Positions 7,831-15,821 of a DNA stretch of 41,232 nucleotides are shown here, in pieces. Each line of letters opens with the position of its first letter. The first letter of the stretch is position 1. The position numbers were made by a program, and so were the translations under genes. The notes below the pieces were generated by a model, which saw nothing but the letters and a program-made list of their open reading frames with translations, did not search any database and had not been told where the DNA came from. Source of the stretch: an uncultured Spartobacteria bacterium (GTDB lineage: Bacteria > Verrucomicrobiota > Verrucomicrobiia > Chthoniobacterales > Chthoniobacteraceae); NCBI GenBank assembly GCA_903882875.1, contig CAIRYQ010000106.1, forward strand, positions 1-41,232, in the 5' to 3' direction.

Positions 7831-8847
7831 ATGCAGGCCGCGCACGCCACAGCCGCGCGCGTGGGAGGCCGGCGGCCCGGACTCGTGGGCTGGCTGCTGC
7901 TGTGCCCAATGTTGCTGTGGCTCGCGGCATTCGTCGTCGTGCCGACGCTGATCCTCGCGTATGCGAGCTTCACGCGCGCGGATGAAGACACGGGCTTCCC
8001 AATCTATCGCGGCGGACTGACGTTCGAAAATTACCGGCGCATCGTGCTCGACGATGACGGCCATTTTCTCCGCACGGAGCAGGAGGAAATCACGACGGTG
8101 GATCGCGATGGCACGGAACGCGTCACCGGCACGCACGCGACGACGGTCATCGCCGCGCCGTATCTGCGCGTCTTCGGAAGTTCGCTGCTCTACGCGGGGA
8201 TCACCACGGTGCTGTGTGTGTTCGTCGGCTATCCGATGGCGTGGTACATCGGTCGTGCGAATGAACGCACGCGAAACCGCCTGCTCATGCTCGTGATGAT
8301 CCCGTTCTGGACCGGCTTCCTCATCCGCACTTATGCGTGGATCACGATCCTAGCCACCGACGGCCTGCTCAACGGCCTGCTGCAATACACGCACGCGATC
8401 ACCCAGCCGTTCGGGATGCTCTACACGCCCGGCGCGGTGGTGCTCGGCCTCGTGTACAGCTACCTGCCGTTCATGATCCTCCCGATCTACGGAAGCGTGG
8501 AAAAGCTGGATCACACACTCGTCGAGGCCGCGCTCGATCTTGGCGCGGGGCCGCTTGCAACATTCCGAAAAATCATCCTGCCGCTCACGCGGCCCGGCAT
8601 CGCAGCGGGAGTGCTGCTCGTCTTCGTGCCCGCGGTGGGAATGTATGCGATCAGCAGCCTGATGGGTGGCGGCAGGACGCCGATGATCGGCGACGTGATC
8701 CAGAACCAGTTTTTCACAGGCCGCGACTGGCCGTTTGGCTGCGCGCTCGGGATCACGCTCGTCGCGATGTTCGTCGCCGCGTTCGCGATTCTGGCAAAGT
8801 TCCGATCGTCCGTGACGGGTTCGGATCACGCATTCCGCGCACGATGA
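7831..8847 (+). CDS. potB: Polyamine ABC transporter permease, PotB type
   Basis: The 338-residue inner-membrane permease has about six transmembrane segments and the coupling (EAA) loop V-E-A-A-L-D-L-G-A-G-P-L-A-T-F near residue 231. An extended periplasmic stretch after the first segment (about residues 48-112) carries E-E-I-T-T-V-D-R-D-G-T-E-R-V, longer than in enterobacterial PotB. Its ATG directly abuts the potD stop, indicating translational coupling. It pairs with PotC to form the channel energised by PotA. Confidence 0.9.
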   Translation: MQAAHATAARVGGRRPGLVGWLLLCPMLLWLAAFVVVPTLILAYASFTRADEDTGFPIYRGGLTFENYRRIVLDDDGHFLRTEQEEITTVDRDGTERVTGTHATTVIAAPYLRVFGSSLLYAGITTVLCVFVGYPMAWYIGRANERTRNRLLMLVMIPFWTGFLIRTYAWITILATDGLLNGLLQYTHAITQPFGMLYTPGAVVLGLVYSYLPFMILPIYGSVEKLDHTLVEAALDLGAGPLATFRKIILPLTRPGIAAGVLLVFVPAVGMYAISSLMGGGRTPMIGDVIQNQFFTGRDWPFGCALGITLVAMFVAAFAILAKFRSSVTGSDHAFRAR

Positions 8848-9716
8848 ACGACGCAACGACGCCCACACGCACGCGCCCGTTTTTCGGAATGGCGCTCGTG
8901 AACCGCCTCTGCGGCTGGTGGACGGCGCTGGTGCTCGCGTTCCTCTACCTCCCGCTCGCGCTGCTCATCGCGTATTCGTTCAATGCGTCGCGGCTCAATG
9001 TCGTGTGGGAGGGATTCACCGTGCGGTGGTATCGCGAGATGCTCGCGAACGAACCGCTCATCCGCGCGCTGAAGAACAGCGTGCTCATCGCGGGCGTGAC
9101 CACGATCCTGTCGGTGGTGATCGGGACGACCGGCGCGTGGCTTCTGCATAGTTACCGGTATCGTTTCAGGCGGCTGTGGGAGGCGCTGGTCTTCGTGCCG
9201 ATTGCAGTGCCGGAAGTGATCATGGGCATCGGCCTGCTGATCCTTTTCACTGCGGTCGCGCCAGGCATCAACGGGTTTCTCGACTCCGCATTCGGCGCGG
9301 CGAATGAGACGCGGTTTGCGCTCGGCTTCGTCACGACGATCATCGCGCACGTCACGTTCTGTTTTCCGCTCGTGCTCGTCGCCGTGCAGGCGCGGCTGGC
9401 GGATCTCGACCCCGCGATGGAAGAAGCGGCGCTCGATCTCGGCGCGACGCCGCTTGTCGCATTTTGGCGGGTGATCGTTCCATGCATCATGCCGGCGATC
9501 ATCTCGGGTGCGCTGATGGCGTTCACGCTTTCGATGGACGAGGTGCTCGTGACGTATTTCGTGTGCGGCCCAGAATCAAAGACGCTCCCGCTCGAAATCT
9601 ACGACAACGTCCGCAAGGGTCTGAACCCGATGCTCAATGCGATCTCGGCCGTCTTCGTCGCAGCCACGGCAATCCTCGTTGTCATCGCCGAGCGCATCCG
9701 CCGGATCGGGCGCTGA
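8844..9716 (+). CDS. potC: Polyamine ABC transporter permease, PotC type
   Basis: This is the second permease, 290 residues with six predicted membrane segments. The start ATG overlaps the previous stop as ATGA. Family features are S-F-N-A-S-R in the first periplasmic loop, V-P-E-V-I-M-G-I-G-L-L in mid-protein, and the EAA loop M-E-E-A-A-L-D-L-G-A-T-P near residue 191. The closing segment S-M-D-E-V-L-V-T-Y-F is typical of PotC. It is part of the potDBCA operon, 46 bp before the ATPase gene. Confidence 0.9.
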   Translation: MNDATTPTRTRPFFGMALVNRLCGWWTALVLAFLYLPLALLIAYSFNASRLNVVWEGFTVRWYREMLANEPLIRALKNSVLIAGVTTILSVVIGTTGAWLLHSYRYRFRRLWEALVFVPIAVPEVIMGIGLLILFTAVAPGINGFLDSAFGAANETRFALGFVTTIIAHVTFCFPLVLVAVQARLADLDPAMEEAALDLGATPLVAFWRVIVPCIMPAIISGALMAFTLSMDEVLVTYFVCGPESKTLPLEIYDNVRKGLNPMLNAISAVFVAATAILVVIAERIRRIGR

Positions 9717-9762
9717 TGCCTCCATTGCACTTGCCGCACGCCGATGCGGATGATTTTTCGTC

Positions 9763-10863
9763 ATGCGAATGAACTCCGATCCGAGCAAGCCGATGGTCGA
9801 ACTGCGGGCTGTCTCGAAACGCTACGGCGATCTGCTCGCGGTGCGCGACGTGTCGCTCACGGTCCGCCGTGGCGAATTCCTCACGCTGCTCGGCCCGAGC
9901 GGCTGTGGAAAAACCACGCTGCTGCGGATGCTCGCAGGCTTCGAGACGCCCGACGCGGGATGCGTGCTGATTGATGCCGAGGACGTGACCGCCCTTCCGC
10001 CGAACCGCCGTGATGTGAACCAAGTCTTCCAAAGCTACGCGCTTTTCCCGCACCTCACCGTGGAGAAAAATATCGCGTTCGGCCTCCAGATGAAGCGGCT
10101 GCCAAAGGCGGAGATCGCTGCAAAAGTACGCCACGCGATCGATCTCGTCGCGCTGCAAGGAAAGGAGGCCGCGATGCCTGCGACGCTCTCCGGAGGGCAG
10201 AAGCAGCGCGTCGCGCTCGCACGCGCCATCGTGTGCGAACCGAAGGTGCTGCTGCTCGACGAGCCGCTCTCCGCGCTCGATGCGAAGCTGCGCGGGCAGA
10301 TGCAGATCGAGTTGAAAAATCTCCAGCGCACGCTCGGCATCACGTTTGTCTTCGTCACACACGCGCAGGACGAGGCTCTCACGATGAGCGACCGCATCGC
10401 CGTGCTCCATCGCGGTGCGATCGAACAGCTCGGGACGGCTGATGAAATTTACCACCGGCCGAAGACGCGTTTCGTCGCGGAGTTCATCGGCCAGGCAAAT
10501 ATGATGACCGCAAGCGTCAGAAACCGCGAGGGGGCCGACGCGCTGCTGGCGATCGGCGGTGAGTTCACGCTGCGCGCGCACGTTGCCGCGATCCCGGCCA
10601 CGGCGCAGTCGGTCACGATTTCGATCCGCGCGGAGAAAATTCAAATCTGTGGCGATGGCGCGGCTGCGGAAAATTCATTCGCCGCGGAGATCGAGGACGT
10701 GCTGTTCCGCGGCGAGATGCTCCAGCTCACGGTGCGGACGCCGGACGGGTTGCGATTCGCCGTCGTGATCGCAAACACAGGCGGCGCGCGAAAGCCGCAC
10801 CAGGTCGGCAATCGGGTGCGCTGCGTGATCCATCGCAGCGACATCGTGGTTGTGGACTCCTGA
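9763..10863 (+). CDS. potA: Polyamine ABC transporter ATPase
   Basis: The 366-residue ATPase has Walker A G-P-S-G-C-G-K-T-T (44-52), Q-loop Gln90 in Q-V-F-Q-S-Y, the signature L-S-G-G-Q (142-146), Walker B V-L-L-L-D-E-P (162-168) and an H-loop in V-T-H-A-Q-D-E-A. A C-terminal TOBE-like domain (about 255-366) is present, as usual for PotA-type subunits. Two in-frame ATGs (9763 and 9769) are equally possible. The gene closes the four-gene importer; no repeat or terminator is evident in the following 80 bp. Confidence 0.93.
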   Translation: MRMNSDPSKPMVELRAVSKRYGDLLAVRDVSLTVRRGEFLTLLGPSGCGKTTLLRMLAGFETPDAGCVLIDAEDVTALPPNRRDVNQVFQSYALFPHLTVEKNIAFGLQMKRLPKAEIAAKVRHAIDLVALQGKEAAMPATLSGGQKQRVALARAIVCEPKVLLLDEPLSALDAKLRGQMQIELKNLQRTLGITFVFVTHAQDEALTMSDRIAVLHRGAIEQLGTADEIYHRPKTRFVAEFIGQANMMTASVRNREGADALLAIGGEFTLRAHVAAIPATAQSVTISIRAEKIQICGDGAAAENSFAAEIEDVLFRGEMLQLTVRTPDGLRFAVVIANTGGARKPHQVGNRVRCVIHRSDIVVVDS

Positions 10864-10944
10864 CCTGCGGCTTGGACGGGGTTCGTGGCGATGCTGCCAG
10901 TGTGAAATATCCCGTTCGCGCGGTGAGAGAAACACGCATTCGAA

Positions 10945-10960
10945 TGGCATGGTTCCTGCG
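10945..10960 (+). promoter_or_regulatory. Candidate sigma-54 promoter upstream of the zinc-ribbon/OmpA-like gene
   Basis: TGGCATGGTTCCTGCG has the GG (10946-10947) and GC (10958-10959) ten bases apart and keeps TGGCA, G at the seventh position and TGC. It is weaker than the site at 4041 (C at the first T of TTGC, G at the final W). It lies 51 bp before the ATG at 11011, a usual distance for a -24/-12 promoter. Confidence 0.35.
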
Positions 10961-11010
10961 GCTTGATGCGCAAATTTTCAGCGCCCGAAAACTGGCATTT
11001 TTCACCCAAC

Positions 11011-13251
11011 ATGGAATCGGAATCAGAGCAGAATCCCGGCAGCACCGCAGCAACTGAGGCACCCGCCGAGACGAGCCGGGTGCTCATGGTCGTATGCCCG
11101 TCGTGCCAAAAACCGACTGCGCTGAATTTCATGTGGCACGTCAGCGCGACGGAACGGATGTGCCTCGTATGCCACCACGCGGCTGAGACGCAAAAGCGAA
11201 CCGGCGTAGCGTGCTCCGGGGCTCGGCTCACGAGCGGAGGAACCGGGCGCGGTGCGATGTTCCTGAAGCTCGGCGGGATGCTCGCAGGCTGTCTGGCATT
11301 CGTGGTCGCCGTGATCTATCTGCTCTATAAACCGCACCCGCTTGAGCCTCCTCCGCTGCCCCCGATGACGGAAAAGGAAAAAGTGGCCGCGAAGGCCGGC
11401 AAGGTGCGCCGTGCCGCGGCAAAGGCGCTGATCGCAGTCGCAGCAGACCCGGCATCCGGTGCCGATGCGGGCAAGAAAGACGACAAAACCGAACACAAAA
11501 AGCGGGACCCGAAAAGCCTGACCCTCTCGACGGGCGCTGACAGCAAGACGGGCAAGACGGAGCGCATAGCGGCGAAGGTGGACGCGATCATCTCGCAGCT
11601 TCCGACCGGCGAGAGGAAGCCGGATGCCGAGCAGGAGGTGCGCGGCAAATCCGCAATCGCAAAGCTCGTGGCCAAGGCTGAGGAAATCCGCGACTCGCTG
11701 GCCGGCAAATCCGGCCCCGATGCGCAGTCCGGGCCGGTTCTGAAGCCGAAGCAGAACGTGAAGGAGAAACTTCTTTCGGCAAAGGAATCCGTGCTGAAAT
11801 TCGCATCGGCGGTGATTGACAAAAAGGACACCGACGGGACGAAGACGGTGAGCGCACTCGGCAAACTCGGCGCAGTCTCGACGGTTCTCGCGGACGTCAC
11901 CGCGAAGCTCGTGCCACTCGGTCCGCAGGCACCCGAGGAAAAAAAGCCCGACGAAGGTTTCGGCAACGGCAACAAGGCGACGACCAGTGCTGCGGGCCCG
12001 CCCAAACTGGAGACGGACATTCTCGAAACTCAGGGCCGCGCCGGCTACGACGCCTTTGACGCGATGGTAAGAGAGGCCGCCGCCGCCGAGGCCGGCGGAA
12101 AGGCTTCGCTCACCGTGAAGACGGCGCTCGATCCGAATGGAAAGAAAATGGATCCCGGCATTGCGGCCGACGCCAAGCTCAAGGCGCTCGTGATGGGCGC
12201 CACGAAATTTGCACCGGGACCGAAAGGCCTCGGCGCGCCGCAGCAGGCGGTGACGCCCGGAGGCAAACAGGGATTGGCAAACGCGAAACCGCCCACGCTG
12301 GGAAGTGTGCTGGCAGGAGTGAAGGACATCCCTGAAAAACAGGCGAAACTGAACAGCACGGAAATCAAACTCCACGACACCACGATCCGACTGAACAACG
12401 TTGACGGCTCCGGGGGCGGCAAAGAGGACGCAAAAGGAGGGGCGTCCGGACAGGCTCCGAAATTCAACGATACAGCGATCCGCCTGCACGACACCGCCAT
12501 CACGCTGCACAGCACCGCGGTGCAATTGAAGAAAAGCGCCGGCAAGTTGAATGACCTCATTTTCGGCCTTCAGGGGGCTGCGGCATCCGTCAGGGATTCC
12601 ACGCTGGGCGCGAACGTCGCCGTGCTGAAAATGCACTCGCTCGTCGTAAGCCTCGGTGCGCAGTCCGCCTCGGAGGATGCGGAGTCCTTTTCCGAACGCG
12701 CGATTTCCGATTCCGATGAACCGACGATTCTGCGAAAGAAGACCGTGCTGCGATCGCAGAACGCGCCGCCGGAATTTCTCGGCGCTCTCGGCATCCGTCC
12801 GCGGACCGCGGACGGCAAAAAGAACACCGCGCCGCGCATCTCGGAACTGCCAGCGATCGTCCTCACGATGCGCACCGACCGACTTTTCCGCTGGGATTCC
12901 GCAGAGATCCGCCGGGGTGCCGAGCTTCCTTTGCGCGAGGTGGCCGCCGTGCTGATCTGCCGCTCCAGTCTTCCGGTGATCGTGCGCGGTTCCGGCGACG
13001 ACTCCGGCGATCCCGCGGCAGACGCCGCACTCGCCATGCAGCGCGCCGAGGCGGTGCGCAACTGGCTCGTGGCTTACGGCTGCATCCCGGCGAAGAATAC
13101 ATCGGTGAGCACATCCGTTCCCGAGGAGCCTGTGGCATCCGGGAAAAAATCGAAGGGCGGCGCCCCTGCAACGAATGGCGGCAAGGATCGCAATGTAGAA
13201 ATCGTGCTTCCGCTGATTTCGGAGATCCCGCCCGGCACCGCGTCGCGGTAA
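11011..13251 (+). CDS. Zinc-ribbon / single-TM / OmpA-like fusion protein
   Basis: A 746-residue protein with an unusual order of parts. Residues 29-54 hold two CxxC knuckles (C-P-S-C, C-L-V-C-H-H), a cytoplasmic-type zinc ribbon. Residues about 85-106 form one membrane span. About 115-440 is Lys/Ala/Gly-rich. About 445-545 contains repeated short lines of the form H-D-T-[TA]-I-[RT]-L-[NH], which alternate like a beta-solenoid or coiled repeat. The end (about 610-740) resembles the OmpA/MotB C-terminal fold, with F-R-W-D-S-A-E-I, a V-R-G-S-G-D-D-S-G-D strand-turn, A-M-Q-R-A-E-A-V-R-N-W-L and R-N-V-E-I-V. It would thus span from cytoplasm to peptidoglycan. The ATG at 11011 is preferred to one at 10963 because it follows a possible promoter. 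Confidence 0.6.
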   Translation: MESESEQNPGSTAATEAPAETSRVLMVVCPSCQKPTALNFMWHVSATERMCLVCHHAAETQKRTGVACSGARLTSGGTGRGAMFLKLGGMLAGCLAFVVAVIYLLYKPHPLEPPPLPPMTEKEKVAAKAGKVRRAAAKALIAVAADPASGADAGKKDDKTEHKKRDPKSLTLSTGADSKTGKTERIAAKVDAIISQLPTGERKPDAEQEVRGKSAIAKLVAKAEEIRDSLAGKSGPDAQSGPVLKPKQNVKEKLLSAKESVLKFASAVIDKKDTDGTKTVSALGKLGAVSTVLADVTAKLVPLGPQAPEEKKPDEGFGNGNKATTSAAGPPKLETDILETQGRAGYDAFDAMVREAAAAEAGGKASLTVKTALDPNGKKMDPGIAADAKLKALVMGATKFAPGPKGLGAPQQAVTPGGKQGLANAKPPTLGSVLAGVKDIPEKQAKLNSTEIKLHDTTIRLNNVDGSGGGKEDAKGGASGQAPKFNDTAIRLHDTAITLHSTAVQLKKSAGKLNDLIFGLQGAAASVRDSTLGANVAVLKMHSLVVSLGAQSASEDAESFSERAISDSDEPTILRKKTVLRSQNAPPEFLGALGIRPRTADGKKNTAPRISELPAIVLTMRTDRLFRWDSAEIRRGAELPLREVAAVLICRSSLPVIVRGSGDDSGDPAADAALAMQRAEAVRNWLVAYGCIPAKNTSVSTSVPEEPVASGKKSKGGAPATNGGKDRNVEIVLPLISEIPPGTASR

Positions 13252-13256
13252 TATTT

Positions 13257-13272
13257 TTCTGCCGTCGCAGAA
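13257..13272. other. Perfect stem-loop between convergent genes
   Basis: TTCTGC and GCAGAA form a six-bp stem around CGTC in the 53-bp gap between two converging genes. T residues precede it on the plus strand, so it is not a standard terminator for either gene, but it could act as a shared transcription end or stabiliser. Confidence 0.3.
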
Positions 13273-13304
13273 AGCCAGCCGCCACCGCACACAATCCTGC
13301 AGAA

Positions 13305-13922
13305 TTACGACACCTTGCCGTGCCGCGTGCGCCCCGCGAGCGCGCGGTTCAGCGTGAGTTCGTCCGCGTGTTCGAGCCCGCCGCCCGCGGGCAGCCCCTG
13401 CGCGATGCGCGAGACGGTGACGGGAAATGGCTGGAGCAGTTCCGCGATGTAGTTTGCCGTGGCGTCGCCCTCCACGTCCGTGCCGAGCGCGAGGATGACC
13501 TCGGAAAAACGCGAGTCCTGCACGCGTGCGATCAGCGACGCGATGCGCAGGTCGTCCGGGCCGATGTGATCGAGCGGCGAGATGCGCCCGCCGAGCGCAT
13601 GGTAGCGCCCGCGGAAGACGCCCGTGCGCTCCAGCGGCAGGATGTCCGTCGGCTGCTCGACGACGCAGAGCAACGCGTTGTCGCGGTCGGGCGCGGCGCA
13701 GAATTCGCAGAGCGGCTCCGTCGTGAAGAAGCCGCACTGAGGGCACGCGTGGACGTGCTCGCACACCGCAGTCACCGCCGCCGCGATGTCGCGGGGCCGA
13801 GCATCGCGCGCCTGCACCATCCACAGCGCGATGCGCTCGGCACTGCGCGGGCCGATGCCCGGCATGCGTTTCAGCTCCGCGATGAGCGCGCGGATCGCGG
13901 CGGGATATTCGACACGTTTCAT
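13305..13922 (-). CDS. recR: Recombination protein RecR
   Basis: RecR acts with RecF/RecO in loading RecA at gaps. The 205-residue product has the N-terminal helix-hairpin-helix (M-P-G-I-G-P-R-S-A-E-R-I-A, 20-32), the C4 zinc finger C-P-Q-C (60-63) and C-E-F-C (72-75), and the Toprim domain beginning C-V-V-E-Q-P-T-D and including A-L-G-T-D-V-E-G-D-A-T. The start ATG at 13922 gives the family's usual N-terminus and length; an upstream in-frame start would add 11 poorly conserved residues. It follows the cyclase-like gene by only 11 bp, so the two are probably cotranscribed. The usual partners dnaX and ybaB are not adjacent. Confidence 0.95.
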   Translation of the reverse strand: MKRVEYPAAIRALIAELKRMPGIGPRSAERIALWMVQARDARPRDIAAAVTAVCEHVHACPQCGFFTTEPLCEFCAAPDRDNALLCVVEQPTDILPLERTGVFRGRYHALGGRISPLDHIGPDDLRIASLIARVQDSRFSEVILALGTDVEGDATANYIAELLQPFPVTVSRIAQGLPAGGGLEHADELTLNRALAGRTRHGKVS

Positions 13923-13933
13923 GGATCGCGGTT

Positions 13934-15187
13934 TTACATCCGCGAATTTCCCCAACCCAGCACAGGCAGGCCCTGCTGCATCTGCTCGATGCGCCGGATG
14001 TAAAAATCCACCGCCCCATCCGAGCCGTACTTGTCGCGCGTTTCGCGGAAGGCCGCGAGCGCGCGGTCGAGCAGGTTCTCACGGAAAAAGACCACGCCCT
14101 TCCAATAAAGATCGCGCCGTGCGCACTGCGGCTCGGAGAGCTGATCCTTGTATGTGATGAGCTCGTACACCTCCTCGCGGCTCGTGCCGTCCGGATACCG
14201 CTGAATGAGTTCCATCGGGCGGACCTCGATGGCCTCTTCCGCGAGGGCAAAAGTCCGCATGCCGATGAGCGCCCGTGTGCCGTAGATCGAGTTTGCCGCG
14301 CACAGCCGCCGCGCAAATTCCACAGGCTCGCCGGACACGCTCAGCGCGCCGAGCCGACGCGAGCCGTACGCCGCGAAGATGACCTCGCCGCTGTTGATGC
14401 CGAGCCGCCAGTCGAAAACCTTGCCCCATTTGTCGAGGCACGAACGGTTCACGGACTCCAGGTGCGCGGCGAGATCGAGCGCCGCCTCGCACGCGCTGCG
14501 CGCATGACCGGGGTCGGGAAGCGGCGCGCCGAAGACGACACGCAGGCTCTCGCCGTCGCACTCGTCGAGATACGCTCCGCACTCGACGAAAAAGTCCGCG
14601 GCATTTTCGAGGAATGTATTCGTCATCGCGACATAGTTGTCCGTGTGCATCGTCGCGAGGAGTTCCTCGTGGTTGATGATCTCGCACACGACGACCGTTG
14701 CCTCGCGCAGTTCGCCGTCGAAATGCAGCGGCGCATTCCCTTCGAGCAGACGGGAAAAGGTGCGTCCCGACACGCGGTCGCCGAGCAGTTGCTGCAGTGT
14801 CCGTTTCCTCCGCCCGGCCGCGCTGCGCGAAAAGCCGAACGCCCCACCTGCGGCGACGACGATCGCCGTGATGCCCGCGAACGGCGAAAAATATGCGCCG
14901 TGGAGATTCGCAACCCACACCGCAGCCACCGTCTCCGCGAGCGACGCAAGCACGATCCCGAGCTTCAGCGCGACGCGGTTCAGATCGATCGTCGTCCACG
15001 CGATGCCGAACGAGAGGAGAAGGACGAGAAAATATTGCAACGGGCGCTCGACGACGGGCGGCGACGGACGGTTCAGAAAATTTGCGAGCGACGCGTCGGC
15101 CCGCGCAAAGGCGTGCAGCTCGAAAAGCCCCGTCACGAACAGCACGGTGAGGGTTCCGCAGATCAATGTGGCCTTGAGGTATCGCAC
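13934..15187 (-). CDS. Membrane-anchored class III nucleotidyl cyclase-like protein with altered catalytic residues
   Basis: A 417-residue protein with a GTG start has four hydrophobic segments (about 5-25, 50-66, 75-95, 100-118) and a class III adenylate/guanylate cyclase domain at about 160-330. The fold is recognisable from V-V-F-G-A-P-L-P-D-P-G-H-A, L-G-I-N-S-G-E-V-I and the G-E-P-V-E-F-A-R-R-L strand. The two metal-binding aspartates are replaced by glutamates (E169 in V-V-C-E-I; E213 in D-G-E-S-L). The transition-state Asn is replaced by Glu290, while the following Arg is kept. The protein may therefore be inactive or may bind rather than cyclise a nucleotide. The C-terminal 80 residues look helical (TPR-like, W-K-G-V-V-F-F-R-E-N-L-L-D-R-A). 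Confidence 0.75.
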   Translation of the reverse strand: MRYLKATLICGTLTVLFVTGLFELHAFARADASLANFLNRPSPPVVERPLQYFLVLLLSFGIAWTTIDLNRVALKLGIVLASLAETVAAVWVANLHGAYFSPFAGITAIVVAAGGAFGFSRSAAGRRKRTLQQLLGDRVSGRTFSRLLEGNAPLHFDGELREATVVVCEIINHEELLATMHTDNYVAMTNTFLENAADFFVECGAYLDECDGESLRVVFGAPLPDPGHARSACEAALDLAAHLESVNRSCLDKWGKVFDWRLGINSGEVIFAAYGSRRLGALSVSGEPVEFARRLCAANSIYGTRALIGMRTFALAEEAIEVRPMELIQRYPDGTSREEVYELITYKDQLSEPQCARRDLYWKGVVFFRENLLDRALAAFRETRDKYGSDGAVDFYIRRIEQMQQGLPVLGWGNSRM

Positions 15188-15305
15188 GCCCGCCCGTTTA
15201 TCACGCGCCCTTCGCGCGGCGCAACCTCCGCGCGCAGGCGCACGGCCCTTCTGCCCGGCGTAACCTCAACGCCACGCGCCGCGTCTCACGGGCAAAACTC
15301 GCGCC

Positions 15306-15821
15306 ATGCCCTACACCGGAAACGTCCTCTTCTTCCTTTCACTCCACGCCGCGCTTTTCCTGATCCTGCTTGGCCACTGGCTCGTCGCAGGCGGCATGTT
15401 TCCGGCGGCGACGAGCGCCGTCGTGCGGCAATACGACGAGCGTCCCATGCGCGCGCTGCTGCTCGGCGTTGTCACCTATGGCCCATTGATCATTCTGACG
15501 CTCAACGCAGGAAAAATCCCCGCCGTCCCGCTCCGCATCGCCGTGATTGCCGCCGGGGTCTTCGCCTTGCTCACCGCACTGGCCGGCACGGCGGGCCTTG
15601 CGATGCGCATCGGGCGGAATCTCTCCGCGAATGCCTCGCGGTGGGAGCAATGCCTGCGCGGCGGCGTGATGCTCGGGCTCGTGTTCATCACGCCCGTGCT
15701 CGGCTGGGGCTTCCTGCTGCACGCGGGGCTCGCGAGCGGCTTCGGGGCAATCCTGCTCGCGAAGCCCTGGAAATCCGGCGCGGCGGAAAATCCCGCCGTG
15801 CCCACGCCGGCGCTGCCGTGA
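15306..15821 (+). CDS. Four-helix membrane protein of unknown function
   Basis: The 171-residue protein has about four membrane segments (residues about 8-30, 50-66, 75-97, 117-149) separated by basic loops (V-V-R-Q-Y-D-E-R-P-M-R). Family membership is not recognised. Its TGA overlaps the GTG start of the DUF1800 gene (GTGA), so it belongs to the same operon and may help in export or anchoring of the two secreted proteins downstream; that is inference. It is divergently transcribed from the cyclase-like gene with 118 bp between them. Confidence 0.65.
   Translation: MPYTGNVLFFLSLHAALFLILLGHWLVAGGMFPAATSAVVRQYDERPMRALLLGVVTYGPLIILTLNAGKIPAVPLRIAVIAAGVFALLTALAGTAGLAMRIGRNLSANASRWEQCLRGGVMLGLVFITPVLGWGFLLHAGLASGFGAILLAKPWKSGAAENPAVPTPALP

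Noticed and set aside
11023-14316. Very long open frame on the minus strand (over 1000 codons) opposite the zinc-ribbon/OmpA-like gene and recR
   Set aside because: It is Arg/His-rich without any family resemblance, covers two well-supported genes on both strands, and is a usual by-product of high G+C third positions.
15188-15305. Possible divergent regulatory region between the cyclase-like gene and the DUF1800 operon
   Set aside because: No clear palindrome or promoter motif beyond G+C-rich simple sequence was seen.
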